Below are positions 18,560 through 27,616 of a stretch of DNA of 64,000 nt, one piece after another. Under the pieces are notes generated by a model that was given only the letters and a program-made list of their open reading frames with translations, was not told the origin of the DNA and did no database searches. This DNA comes from Paenibacillus taichungensis (GTDB lineage Bacteria > Bacillota > Bacilli > Paenibacillales > Paenibacillaceae). The DNA is taken from NCBI RefSeq assembly GCF_013359905.1, contig NZ_JABMCC010000106.1:62001-126000 (forward strand), given 5' to 3'. Position numbers and translations under genes: made by a program. Each line of letters opens with the position of its first letter. The stretch's first letter is position 1.

Positions 18560-19312
18560 TTAACGAGCCATCCAGCCGCCATCCACATTCAGTACGTGAC
18601 CATTCAAATAATCCGAAGCCGCCGATGCCAGGAAAACAACCGGACCTTTCAGATCCTCAGGTGTTCCCCAGCGTCCAGCCGGAATTCGTGCCGTGATGTC
18701 ACGGTACCGATTTTCATCGGCGCGAATCTGAGTCGTATTGTCTGTTTCCATATAGCCTGGTGCAATCCCGTTGATTTGAACACCTTTGCCCGCCCATTCA
18801 TTTGCGAGTGCTTTCGTTAAACCGGCAACCCCATGTTTACTGGCCGTGTATCCCGGTACGTTAATTCCGCCCTGATAAGACAGCATGGAGGCAATGTTTA
18901 TGATCTTGCCACTTCCCCGTTCAATCATATGTCTGCCAGCCAACTGGCTCAGGAAAAATACCGTGTTCAGGTTAAGACCTATGACATCGTGCCAGTCCTG
19001 CTGACCGTGATCGGCTGCAGGTGTACGACGGATAATTCCCGCATTGTTAACAAGAATATCAATTCTCCCTTGAAAGGCTAATGCCTTTTCAAACACCCCG
19101 GTCAATTCGTCCTCACGACTCAAATCAGCTTCAATTACATACGCTTTGCGTCCTAGAGCCTCAATGGCACGCGCTGTTTCCGATGGATTGGAGTAAGACA
19201 CCAGCACAACATCTGCCCCGGCTTCAGCGAGGCCAATCGCCATTCCTTGCCCCAGACCTCCTGATGTACCAGTGACAAGTGCAACTTGTCCGCTTAAATC
19301 AAATGGGTTCAT
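18560..19312 (-). CDS. kduD: Short-chain dehydrogenase, 2-deoxy-D-gluconate 3-dehydrogenase type
   Basis: NAD(P)-dependent SDR of 250 residues. It has the TGTSGGLGQGMA cofactor motif at about 15-26, NNAG, the catalytic Ser (ASMLSYQGG) and YTASKHG with catalytic Tyr/Lys, and ends NVDGGWMAR, typical of KduD. KduD reduces 2,5-diketo-3-deoxygluconate to 2-keto-3-deoxygluconate. I chose the ATG at 19312 since GGAGGA lies eight bases before it; the frame is open to 19549 but would overlap the regulator gene. kduI in the same unit supports the role. Confidence 0.88.
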   Translation of the reverse strand: MNPFDLSGQVALVTGTSGGLGQGMAIGLAEAGADVVLVSYSNPSETARAIEALGRKAYVIEADLSREDELTGVFEKALAFQGRIDILVNNAGIIRRTPAADHGQQDWHDVIGLNLNTVFFLSQLAGRHMIERGSGKIINIASMLSYQGGINVPGYTASKHGVAGLTKALANEWAGKGVQINGIAPGYMETDNTTQIRADENRYRDITARIPAGRWGTPEDLKGPVVFLASAASDYLNGHVLNVDGGWMAR

Positions 19313-19394
19313 GAATGATTCCTCCGCATGGTTATTGGGTTGCAAGCCGTGTTCTTCAGCCTCGGCAGTCACGTAACCACTGTGGAACTGAAGG

Positions 19395-20156
19395 TTAGCT
19401 CTGATAATCCACTTCGATACCATTTTGCCTGTAAAGGGACGCTGTCTCCTCATCCAGCCGACTGTCGCTGATGATGCAGTCCAACTCCGAACAGTGTGCA
19501 AAAGTCCGAAGGGCAAATTGTCCAAATTTATAATGATCCACGACGCCATAGACCTGCTGAGAAGCAGAGATCATTGCTTTTTTTAGTGGCACCAGATCTC
19601 CTGTATATATGGAAAGTCCAAATTCCGGATGAAGTGCCGTCGTTGAGATAAACGCTTTGTGAATGTTGAGACCGGAAATAAAGGCAGACGTATCGTCTCC
19701 CACCAGCATATTGCGGACTCTTGCTCCGCCGGGCACAACCAGTCGTACCTGCTCCTTTTTGGTCAGCTCAGCAATAATGAACAAATCATTGGTTACCACG
19801 GTAATGGACTGATTGTCCATTCGCTTCGCCATCTCCAATGTAGTGCTTCCGCCGTCCAGCGCAACAATATCTCCTGGCCGGATATAAGCAAGGGCTCGCT
19901 CGGCAATCTCTGTTTTCTCCGAATGATGCTTTTCCGTAGCCCCACGACTCGTGAGGATGCCGTACTGGTCGTTCTGAGCCAGCATCGCACCCCCATGGAC
20001 ACGTACGAGCAATCCCATGCCCTCCAGCTTATCGAGATCCTCCCGTACAGTCTTGCCCGTCACCTGCAGCAGTTCACTCAGATCACTCACGGTGACTTCC
20101 TGCCGTTCCAGCAGAGCCTCCATAATTTTTTCATGTCTTTTCAATGGATTCATCAC
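19395..20156 (-). CDS. DeoR/GlpR-family transcriptional regulator
   Basis: A 253-residue repressor. The N-terminal winged helix (VTVSDLSELLQVTGKTVREDLDKL at about 22-45) and the DeoR sensor domain are clear, with DGGSTTLEMA and VPGGARVRNMLVG typical of the phosphosugar-binding part. The start is GTG at 20156 or the next ATG, behind AGGAAG. It sits inside the kdu unit, 34 bp after kduI and 82 bp before kduD, so it most likely controls that unit in response to a uronate intermediate. ATGAAC repeats 12 bp apart upstream of kduI could be its site. Confidence 0.88.
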   Translation of the reverse strand: MMNPLKRHEKIMEALLERQEVTVSDLSELLQVTGKTVREDLDKLEGMGLLVRVHGGAMLAQNDQYGILTSRGATEKHHSEKTEIAERALAYIRPGDIVALDGGSTTLEMAKRMDNQSITVVTNDLFIIAELTKKEQVRLVVPGGARVRNMLVGDDTSAFISGLNIHKAFISTTALHPEFGLSIYTGDLVPLKKAMISASQQVYGVVDHYKFGQFALRTFAHCSELDCIISDSRLDEETASLYRQNGIEVDYQS

Positions 20157-20190
20157 AGATCAACTTCCTGTTTCTTTGGAATTTACGCGC

Positions 20191-21033
20191 CTATTTCAGG
20201 TCCTTCATCGCCACGCCGTCCATATCCTCGAACGTCTGGTTTTCACCAGCCATTGCCCAGCAGAACGTATAGCTGCTCGTACCGACACCACTGTGGATGG
20301 ACCAGCTAGGAGAGATGATGGCCTGACGGTCACGTACAACCAAATGCCGTGTTTCGTTTGGCTCGCCCATCATATGGAATACGACACCATCTTCCGGCAG
20401 GTTGAAATATAAGTATACTTCGGAACGGCGGTTGTGGGTATGTGCAGGCATGGTATTCCACATGTTGCCCTTGTCGAGTTCCGTAATGCCCATCACCAGC
20501 TGACAGCTCTGGATTCCGCCTTCTCCCTGGTGGATATAGCGGTAGATTGTCCGTTCGTTCGAGCTTTCGATACTGCCGAGGTGGTTCGGCTGAGCTTGTT
20601 CTTGCGTTGCTTTTACTGTTGGATATGTGTGGTGAGCCGGTGTAGATACAAAATAAAACTGAGCCGGCTGATCGTTGCCGTTGCTCTTGAACACAACTTC
20701 TTTTACACCTCTGCCGATGTACAGGCATTCCTTCGCACCAATCTCGTATCCTTGGCCGTCAGCTGTCACAGTTCCATGACCTCCAACATTAATGATACCG
20801 ATTTCACGACGCTCCAGGAAAAAGTTCGTTCCGATATCCTTCAGATTCACTTCAAGTGCGATATCCTTGCTTTGAGGTACAGCCGTTCCTACAATATAAC
20901 GATCTACATGAGAGTAAACGGTTACCAATTCATCTGTGGCAAACAATTGCTCCATCAGGAATTCCTCGCGCAGACGGGATGTATCATAGTTTTTTACTTC
21001 ATTCGGGTGTGCAGCATAACGGTTTTGCATCAT
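20191..21033 (-). CDS. kduI: 5-keto 4-deoxyuronate isomerase
   Basis: Zn-dependent cupin enzyme converting 4-deoxy-L-threo-5-hexosulose uronate to 3-deoxy-D-glycero-2,5-hexodiulosonate in pectin breakdown. With the ATG at 21033 it is 280 residues, close to the usual 278. It shows MPAHTHNRRSEVYLYF with metal ligands and the C-terminal WAMAGENQTFEDMD segment. The start is behind AAAGGA; a longer frame to 21078 lacks a ribosome site. First gene of the kduI-deoR-kduD-isomerase unit. No KDG kinase or aldolase is present here. Confidence 0.95.
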   Translation of the reverse strand: MMQNRYAAHPNEVKNYDTSRLREEFLMEQLFATDELVTVYSHVDRYIVGTAVPQSKDIALEVNLKDIGTNFFLERREIGIINVGGHGTVTADGQGYEIGAKECLYIGRGVKEVVFKSNGNDQPAQFYFVSTPAHHTYPTVKATQEQAQPNHLGSIESSNERTIYRYIHQGEGGIQSCQLVMGITELDKGNMWNTMPAHTHNRRSEVYLYFNLPEDGVVFHMMGEPNETRHLVVRDRQAIISPSWSIHSGVGTSSYTFCWAMAGENQTFEDMDGVAMKDLK

Positions 21034-21124
21034 TAATCCATTCCTTTCGTTAGTCAGATAATGTTCATATAAGTTCATTTTAGTTTATTTTGTATCTTTT
21101 GTGTACCTTTTTTTGAAAATAAAA

Positions 21125-21154
21125 GAACCCAACGGGAAAATCCCCGCCAGGCTC
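21125..21154 (-). terminator. Terminator of the alpha-glucoside operon
   Basis: GAACCC...GGGCTC-type imperfect stem with CGGG/CCCCG inside, ending TTTTATTTTC on the minus strand, 20 bp after the GH13 stop. Confidence 0.7.
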
Positions 21155-21172
21155 TTGTGATCTCGCTATATA

Positions 21173-22816
21173 TTATAAGGAGTAAATGAGCGCCTCATAA
21201 GGACGCAAACGAAGGGTACCTTCTCTAACCTCATCCGAGGTTGACCGATCCAGATTGCCAATGATCAAGTGGGCATTCGTGGCTCGATCAGCAAATGAAG
21301 CAGGCAGACGATAGGACTGCTCCCGGTCCGAGTGATTGAGAATGACAAGCCATGTCTCTCCATCCAGACTGCGGCTATATGCATATACATGCTCTTCCCC
21401 TGCCGATTGGTCACGATAATCTCCATAGACCATAACCGCGTCTGTTTTACGCAGGGCAATCAGCTGCTGGTAATATGCAAATATGGAGTTCTGCGCAGCC
21501 AAATCCCGCTCCACATTAATCTCTTCATAGTTGGGATTGACCTGCATCCACGGCCGCCCTTCGGTAAACCCGGCATGCTTGCTGCTGTCCCACTGCATGG
21601 GTGTGCGGGAATTATCCCGGCTCAGCGGCTGAAGACTGTGGAGCACTTCATCTGGCGCACGGCCTTTACCGATTTCTTCCTTATATTTGTTCTTCATTGC
21701 AATATCGTGATATTCATCAATGGAAGAGAACCGGACACCCGTCATGCCTATCTCCTCTCCCTGGAATACATACGGTGTTCCCGGAAGGGTATGAATCATG
21801 GTTGCCAGTTGTTTGGCGGATTGCACACGGTATTGTCCATCATTCCCGTACCTTGAAACCTGCCTTGTGTGATCATGATTGTTCAGGAACTGGGAGTTCC
21901 AACCTTCATGTCGGAAAGCTTCATACCAGCTCTCCTGAATTTCCTTGTACCGTTTCAGATCCCAAGTAGGCATGTCATCCGCCACCTGGAAATGGAATAA
22001 CGTATGCAACTCTTTCCGATTATCCCCCACATACAGAAGGCCATCCTCTGGTGTGACAAACGGAATTTCTCCTACAGTCATGATGTCGTAATGCTGGAGA
22101 ACCTCCCGGTTCATTTCCTGCAAATATTCATGAATGCCTGGATTATTGCCCAGATAATCAATGTTCTCCGGGTGCTCCGCATCCGGGAAACCTTCCAGCT
22201 TGGCAAGCAGATTAATAACATCCATGCGGAAGCCATCAATGCCCTGACCCAGCCAGAAACGCATCATCCGGTAAATCTCCTCACGCAGCTCGGGGTTTTC
22301 CCAATTCAGATCAGGCTGCTCCTTGGCAAAGGAGTGGAAATAATACTCTCCCGTCCGCTCGTCGTAAGTCCACGTTGAAGGTTCAAAATAGGATCGCCAG
22401 TTGTTCGGTGGGCCATCCGGTTTCCCTGGCTTCCATATATACCAGTCGCGTTTCGGATTATCGACAGATGAACGTGATTCTTCAAACCATGCATGCTGCT
22501 CTGATGTATGATTGACCACCAGATCCATAATGAGCTTCATGCCCAGTTCATGTACCTTGTCCAGCAATTGCTTGAACTGCTCCATCGTTCCGGCTTTCGC
22601 CATGATGCGGTAATAATCCGCTATGTCATATCCGTTATCTTTATCCGGCGATTCATAAATGGGATTAAGCCAGATGACATCAATACCCAAACTTTTAATA
22701 TAGTCGAGCTTGAGCATCAAGCCCTCCAAATCCCCGATGCCGTCCCCATTCGCATCCAGGAAGCTCCGCCAGTACACCTGATATACAACGGCTTCTTTCC
22801 ACCATGCCCGGTTCAT
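21173..22816 (-). CDS. GH13 alpha-glucosidase (oligo-1,6-glucosidase type)
   Basis: Cytosolic alpha-glucosidase of 547 residues. GH13 motifs in order: DLVVNHTS, DGFRMDVI with the nucleophile Asp, TVGEIP with the acid/base Glu, and NNHDHTR. QVYWRSFLDANGDGIGDLEG at the start is typical of oligo-1,6-glucosidase/trehalose-6-phosphate hydrolase members. It hydrolyses short alpha-glucosides. Last gene of the seven-gene unit headed by the GH65 phosphorylase, 21 bp after pgmB. ATG start with GGGGAG upstream. Confidence 0.93.
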   Translation of the reverse strand: MNRAWWKEAVVYQVYWRSFLDANGDGIGDLEGLMLKLDYIKSLGIDVIWLNPIYESPDKDNGYDIADYYRIMAKAGTMEQFKQLLDKVHELGMKLIMDLVVNHTSEQHAWFEESRSSVDNPKRDWYIWKPGKPDGPPNNWRSYFEPSTWTYDERTGEYYFHSFAKEQPDLNWENPELREEIYRMMRFWLGQGIDGFRMDVINLLAKLEGFPDAEHPENIDYLGNNPGIHEYLQEMNREVLQHYDIMTVGEIPFVTPEDGLLYVGDNRKELHTLFHFQVADDMPTWDLKRYKEIQESWYEAFRHEGWNSQFLNNHDHTRQVSRYGNDGQYRVQSAKQLATMIHTLPGTPYVFQGEEIGMTGVRFSSIDEYHDIAMKNKYKEEIGKGRAPDEVLHSLQPLSRDNSRTPMQWDSSKHAGFTEGRPWMQVNPNYEEINVERDLAAQNSIFAYYQQLIALRKTDAVMVYGDYRDQSAGEEHVYAYSRSLDGETWLVILNHSDREQSYRLPASFADRATNAHLIIGNLDRSTSDEVREGTLRLRPYEALIYSL

Positions 22817-22837
22817 GCTGCATCTCCCCTTTTCTGC

Positions 22838-23527
22838 TTAATGGCTGTGCTCCTGCAACGTACGCTCCAGGAAGGACAGCGTGAGCTGTGTAGTATCTTT
22901 CAGCACTACGTCCGCTCCAGAACCTTTAAGTACAACTTCTTCACCAATACCCACGGCGATCATGCCTGCGGATTTGATGGCCTCAATACCTGCCTGCGCA
23001 TCCTCGATGCCGATGCAGGCTTTAACGTCAGCACCCACTTCTTCTGCTCCACGCAGGAACAGATCAGGTGCTGGTTTACCGTGTGGTACGGAATCCGGAT
23101 GAACCACATAACGGAAGAGTGAGTCCAACTCCAGCGCCTTCAGAATTTGAGGAGCATTTTTGCTGGCCGAGGCGATCACCGCAGGAATGCCGGAGGCATG
23201 CAGCTCAAGCAGCAATTCCCGGATTCCAGGGTAGGTGTGCTCCGGTGTCAGCGAGTCCAGCAACGAGACGTAATATTTGTTTTTACGGCTTGCGAATTCT
23301 TCCTTTTCCTCTGCCGAATACGCATCTTCTTTGCCACCCAGACGTAAAATGCGCGCCAGCGACTCTCCGCGGCTAATGCCCTTTAACTGCTCGTTGAACT
23401 CCCGATCAAACGGAATATCCAGCGATTCCCCCAGCTTTTTCCACGCTACATAATGGTACTCCGCCGTGTCGGTAATGACACCATCCAAATCAAAAATAAC
23501 GGCTTGAAGTGCTCCGTTCCCTTTCAT
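22838..23527 (-). CDS. pgmB: Beta-phosphoglucomutase
   Basis: HAD-superfamily enzyme that converts beta-glucose 1-phosphate to glucose 6-phosphate, 229 residues. It has FDLDGVITDTAEYH with nucleophile and acid Asp, KGISRGESL of the cap domain, ASASKN (motif II) and GIEDAQAG (motif IV). Partner of the GH65 phosphorylase, whose product is beta-glucose 1-phosphate; this pairing is a known pattern for maltose, trehalose or kojibiose phosphorolysis. ATG start with GGGGAGG upstream. Confidence 0.95.
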   Translation of the reverse strand: MKGNGALQAVIFDLDGVITDTAEYHYVAWKKLGESLDIPFDREFNEQLKGISRGESLARILRLGGKEDAYSAEEKEEFASRKNKYYVSLLDSLTPEHTYPGIRELLLELHASGIPAVIASASKNAPQILKALELDSLFRYVVHPDSVPHGKPAPDLFLRGAEEVGADVKACIGIEDAQAGIEAIKSAGMIAVGIGEEVVLKGSGADVVLKDTTQLTLSFLERTLQEHSH

Positions 23528-23545
23528 TACCCGTTCCTCCCCATG

Positions 23546-25747
23546 TTATTGCTCTAGTTGCCATTCAATTCGTTTCTCGTTGCTTTCCCGTCTCTCGCCT
23601 TTCCAGTCCAGAACAACCGTCCAGCCTGATGCATTGGAAATGCTCGCATAACGTTTGCCCTCACGAGATTCAAAATGAATATCAAACTCCGCATCGCCTA
23701 CCATCAGATGCTCCAGAGTACATGTTTTGTTGCCCCATGCCTGCGGCATATCAGGTGATAAAGTTACACGACGGTGCTGTGCTTCCGGTTGAACGCCGAA
23801 GAAGTGTCGTACCACTGGTACAGCAAGTGCATAGATGGTCCACGCCTGCACGACACAGCCGTAGTCCGGGGACATCTCCGAGAATGAACCCGGCACTACA
23901 CGTGAGAAGCTTTTTCCCATCCGGCGCAGTAAATCCAGTGCGTGATCCGGATGCCCGTATGCCGCTTCTGCAACCGCATGTGCTCCGGTAGAGATTGTCA
24001 TCGTGCCCTGTTGATACATGGCAGCAAGATACGTACCGTATTCACCAATGAAGTCGCGGTTTCGCATCGCTTCCAGCGCACGCTGTGCTTTGTCCTGATC
24101 GGCAATTCCTGCTTCCATTGGAGTGACAATGACCCAGTTTTTGTTCAGCAGCCAACCGCGGTCTTTCTGATTCTCACCTGCATCGGCAAGCAATCCTTCC
24201 ACGTACTCCCGGTAGTCTGTGATCCCTTGCTTTTCAGCGAGAGAAACCATGTAATCCACCTTGGGCAAAATATCGGAAATAGGTGCAACGGCATCCGCAT
24301 AGAGGCTGTCTTTTTCAGACCAATACACATCATTCACTGCTCGTATCGCTTTTTCGGCCTGTTTTTGATATGTTTCGTGCCGCTTCGTTTCACCCAAATA
24401 GAGACTCATACGCTCCAGCGCCTGAAGTGCCTTGGCTGTATATACGGCACTATCAATTAGTTCCATATTCAATCCGGCAATCTCGATGATGCCGTAACCG
24501 GAAGGGAAGAGGTCTCCGTCCGGGTCCATCTCACCCAGCAGCCAGTCGATTCCCTGAACACAGTAGTCATAATGCTCGCGCAGAAGTGCATCGTCTCCGG
24601 TCCACAAGAACATTTCCCACACAAAGGCGATATAGTGTGCCGTCTCCTGCGTGTTGCCGGGATTAGACACCGCACCTATCGTGGTCACTTCATGCACAAA
24701 ACGCCCATTGCCGTTCGCTTCCTTGGATTTCTCCAGCAACAGATTCAATGTATCCCGCACCAGTTGATGATCTCCCGTAGCAAGAACACCCTGAAGCGCA
24801 TACGTACTGTCACAGCCGAACCACCACGGATACGTGGGTCCACCTGCCGTCAAACCACGACCAATTCCGTCCACTTGCTGCACCAGCCACTGATTATTGC
24901 GCTTCACCCAGGCAAATTGCTCGTTCAGCTCATCTTCGCCTTCAATGGTCAGCACTGCGCGCTGATCCAACTTGTCGTAGAGCTGCTGCTTCTGCTCTTT
25001 CAAGCTGACATGGTTACGTTCGATAACTGCATAAGTCTGCTCACAGGCTTCACGGGATGACTCCGAACCGGCAACAAATAACCGGAAGCGGAACACATCC
25101 TTCTCCTCCAGTGCGCATTCGGTTACAAAAGAAATGCCTATTCCCTTGCCTGCCGTCAGTTCTGGTCCGTATATTTCAGGACCAACTGTCATTTCCACTC
25201 CAGGCAGGTCACTTCCAATCATGGCATACCAGTCTTGGGCATCATCTTTGACGATGACTTTGCGCGAAGTAATGGCTTCTGCCGTTTCACCTGCTCCTGG
25301 GATAATTCCGATCTCATCGGAATACCACACTGGACGGAGATCGGTACGTGACAGCAGCTCCAGCTTAAGCCGGGTTGTTCCTTTTCCGTAAGAGCTGATC
25401 TCATATTCTGCGACCATGCCTTTTTCATAATCGGGGGCAAACTGACTGCGTTCAATGGATACCGGAATGTGGCTCAATCCGTGATCATAATCGAACCGAC
25501 TTCCGCCCCAGGATTCACTTGTGAATCCGTCTGCCCTTGCCCATACCGCAATGTTGCGATCCAGATCGGTTACCTTCAGCCAGAAGCCATCCAGTAGCTT
25601 GATCGGATGCAGCCATACACCGCCCATTTCGTTAGCCATATGATGCCCAAAGTCGGGAAAGTATCCGTCCTGGGTACCGCAAATCTTTACATATTCACCT
25701 GCGTTATAATACAAATTAAAAGGATGTCTGCTTGTTAATGTGGCCAT
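23546..25747 (-). CDS. Putative six-hairpin glycosidase
   Basis: A 733-residue protein with a beta-rich N-terminal part (about 1-250) and a C-terminal alpha/alpha six-hairpin domain, as in amylo-alpha-1,6-glucosidase, GH15 and related families. The catalytic part has WWFGCDSTYAL, GEMDPDGDLFPSG, IEIAGLN and PGSFSEMSPDYG. I cannot assign a GH family with confidence. No signal peptide, so cytosolic. It lies between the permeases and pgmB, 56 and 18 bp from its neighbours, in the GH65 operon, so it should trim the imported alpha-glucoside. ATG start with GGAGGA upstream. Confidence 0.75.
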   Translation of the reverse strand: MATLTSRHPFNLYYNAGEYVKICGTQDGYFPDFGHHMANEMGGVWLHPIKLLDGFWLKVTDLDRNIAVWARADGFTSESWGGSRFDYDHGLSHIPVSIERSQFAPDYEKGMVAEYEISSYGKGTTRLKLELLSRTDLRPVWYSDEIGIIPGAGETAEAITSRKVIVKDDAQDWYAMIGSDLPGVEMTVGPEIYGPELTAGKGIGISFVTECALEEKDVFRFRLFVAGSESSREACEQTYAVIERNHVSLKEQKQQLYDKLDQRAVLTIEGEDELNEQFAWVKRNNQWLVQQVDGIGRGLTAGGPTYPWWFGCDSTYALQGVLATGDHQLVRDTLNLLLEKSKEANGNGRFVHEVTTIGAVSNPGNTQETAHYIAFVWEMFLWTGDDALLREHYDYCVQGIDWLLGEMDPDGDLFPSGYGIIEIAGLNMELIDSAVYTAKALQALERMSLYLGETKRHETYQKQAEKAIRAVNDVYWSEKDSLYADAVAPISDILPKVDYMVSLAEKQGITDYREYVEGLLADAGENQKDRGWLLNKNWVIVTPMEAGIADQDKAQRALEAMRNRDFIGEYGTYLAAMYQQGTMTISTGAHAVAEAAYGHPDHALDLLRRMGKSFSRVVPGSFSEMSPDYGCVVQAWTIYALAVPVVRHFFGVQPEAQHRRVTLSPDMPQAWGNKTCTLEHLMVGDAEFDIHFESREGKRYASISNASGWTVVLDWKGERRESNEKRIEWQLEQ

Positions 25748-25803
25748 GGTAGTCCTCCTCTGCGGTTTGGCTCACCGCTTATCTCTTCTATTAATACAGA
25801 CGA

Positions 25804-26649
25804 TTAGCCCTTGATTGCAGAAGAGATGGAAATGCCTTCAATAAAGTATTTTTGTGCAACAAAGAACACAAGGAGTGGCGGAAGCATAATTAGCATCGTT
25901 GCAGCCATCAGCATGTTCCATTCCACGTTATACAGCCCTTTGAACATGGACAATCCGAGAGCCAACGTATACTTCTCACTAGAGTTCAGATAAATGAGTG
26001 GTCCCTGGAAGTCATTCCATACGCCCATAAAAGTAAAGATCGATACGGCAATCAGTGGCGGCATGGACAGTGGTAGCATGATTTTAGTGAAAATCTGCAT
26101 TTTGTTTGCTCCATCTACAAAAGCGGACTCATCGAGATCACGCGGAATACCGCGCATGAACTGGCGGATCAGGAAGATGTTAAACGCTCCGCCACCGAAG
26201 AATGCAGGGATAATGAGTGGTAAAAATGTATCAACCCAGCCGATTTCCTTGAACATGATGAACATCGGGATCATCGTTACCTGTGAAGGCAGCATCATCG
26301 TCGCCAATAGCACCAAGAAAAGCGTGCGTTTGCCGCGGAAGTTAAACCGGGCGAAACCATACGCACATAGGGCAGACGAGAATACGGTACCGACTAATAC
26401 CGGAATCAGAATAATCAGCGTATTTTTCAAAAATGTAAAAAACGGGATGGCCAGAACGGCATTTTTATAGTTAGACCACATCCATACAGCCGGGAAAAAA
26501 TCATCTTTGAACACCTCCGCGGGTGTTTTAAGAGATGTTGCAAACGTCCATAACAGCGGGATCAGCACGACGGCCGCACCAGCAAGAAGCATGAGCATAG
26601 AGAATAGTTTCGAGTAGACCGGTTTCCGTGTCGTTGCTTGATTCATCAT
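25804..26649 (-). CDS. Sugar ABC transporter permease, MalG type
   Basis: Inner permease subunit of 281 residues with six predicted helices and the EAA loop (DLDESAFVDGANKMQIFTKI, about 180-200) that contacts the ATPase. I chose the ATG at 26649 (MMNQATTRK) since GAGGAGG lies right before it and it avoids overlapping the preceding gene. It pairs with the MalF-type gene 11 bp upstream. No ATPase gene is present; such CUT1 systems usually share a common MsmX-type ATPase. Confidence 0.92.
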   Translation of the reverse strand: MMNQATTRKPVYSKLFSMLMLLAGAAVVLIPLLWTFATSLKTPAEVFKDDFFPAVWMWSNYKNAVLAIPFFTFLKNTLIILIPVLVGTVFSSALCAYGFARFNFRGKRTLFLVLLATMMLPSQVTMIPMFIMFKEIGWVDTFLPLIIPAFFGGGAFNIFLIRQFMRGIPRDLDESAFVDGANKMQIFTKIMLPLSMPPLIAVSIFTFMGVWNDFQGPLIYLNSSEKYTLALGLSMFKGLYNVEWNMLMAATMLIMLPPLLVFFVAQKYFIEGISISSAIKG

Positions 26650-26660
26650 TTGTCCTCCTC

Positions 26661-27557
26661 TCAATCCTTTTCGTTATCGCCCTGGTAATAGACCCACATC
26701 GAAGAACTGCGGATAACCAGCAGCGTAAACGCCAGAATGATGATGAACAATACCCAGGACAATGCCGAAGCATAACCCATTTCAAAATCGGTAAAAGCTT
26801 TATTGTACAGATACAAGTTATAGAACAAGGTCGAGTTCAGCGGTCCCCCGTTGGTCATAACAAATGCTTGTGTGAAATACTGGAATCCGCCGATAATCCC
26901 CATAATTACGTTGAAGAACACCGTTGGAGAAATCATAGGCAATGTAATGTTGAAAAACCGTTGAAACGGTCCAGCGCCATCCAGATTGGCAGCTTCATAC
27001 AGCTCTTCGGGAACTCCCTGCAAGCCCGACAAATAAATGATGATCGTATTACCGACGCCCCACAAACCCATGACAATCAGTGCGCCCAGCGCATAACTCG
27101 GATCTTGGAGCCAAGCTGGCCCTTGTACGCCGAAAAAGGCAAGCGCCCGGTTCAGAATGCCGTATTCCGGATTAAAAATCATAATCCACATCATTGATGC
27201 CGCAACAGCCGGAATAACGGAAGGCATGAAATAGATCAATCGGAAAAATTTCATCCCTCTGTTCCGCATATTCAGCAGCAAGGCGATCAGTAGTGATGCT
27301 ACTTGATACAGCGGTACGGATACCAGAGCGAAAATAAAGGTAACTTTCAACGATTGATAGAACAACTCATCATGAAACATCGTTTTGAAGTTATCCAGAC
27401 CAACCCATTCAATCGATTGTACGCCGGTAATAATATCCCATTTGCTAAAAGCCAACAGCAGGGAAAACAACATTGGACCAATGGTAAAGAGCAACAAGCC
27501 TATAAGCCAGGGCAATATGAACCAATACCCGGCACGCTCGGATTTAGAATTACGCAT
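26661..27557 (-). CDS. Sugar ABC transporter permease, MalF type
   Basis: Membrane subunit of 298 residues with about six helices and an EAA loop (PEELYEAANLDGAGPFQRF). Forms the translocation channel with the MalG-type subunit encoded next. Follows the binding-protein gene by 59 bp. ATG start with AGGAGG upstream. Imports the oligosaccharide handled by the GH65, GH13 and six-hairpin enzymes. Confidence 0.93.
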   Translation of the reverse strand: MRNSKSERAGYWFILPWLIGLLLFTIGPMLFSLLLAFSKWDIITGVQSIEWVGLDNFKTMFHDELFYQSLKVTFIFALVSVPLYQVASLLIALLLNMRNRGMKFFRLIYFMPSVIPAVAASMMWIMIFNPEYGILNRALAFFGVQGPAWLQDPSYALGALIVMGLWGVGNTIIIYLSGLQGVPEELYEAANLDGAGPFQRFFNITLPMISPTVFFNVIMGIIGGFQYFTQAFVMTNGGPLNSTLFYNLYLYNKAFTDFEMGYASALSWVLFIIILAFTLLVIRSSSMWVYYQGDNEKD

Positions 27558-27616
27558 AGCAGCCTCCTTGATGAAGAGGGTGAATCAGCATGGCAGCCGA
27601 CTCACCCGCATGGTTT

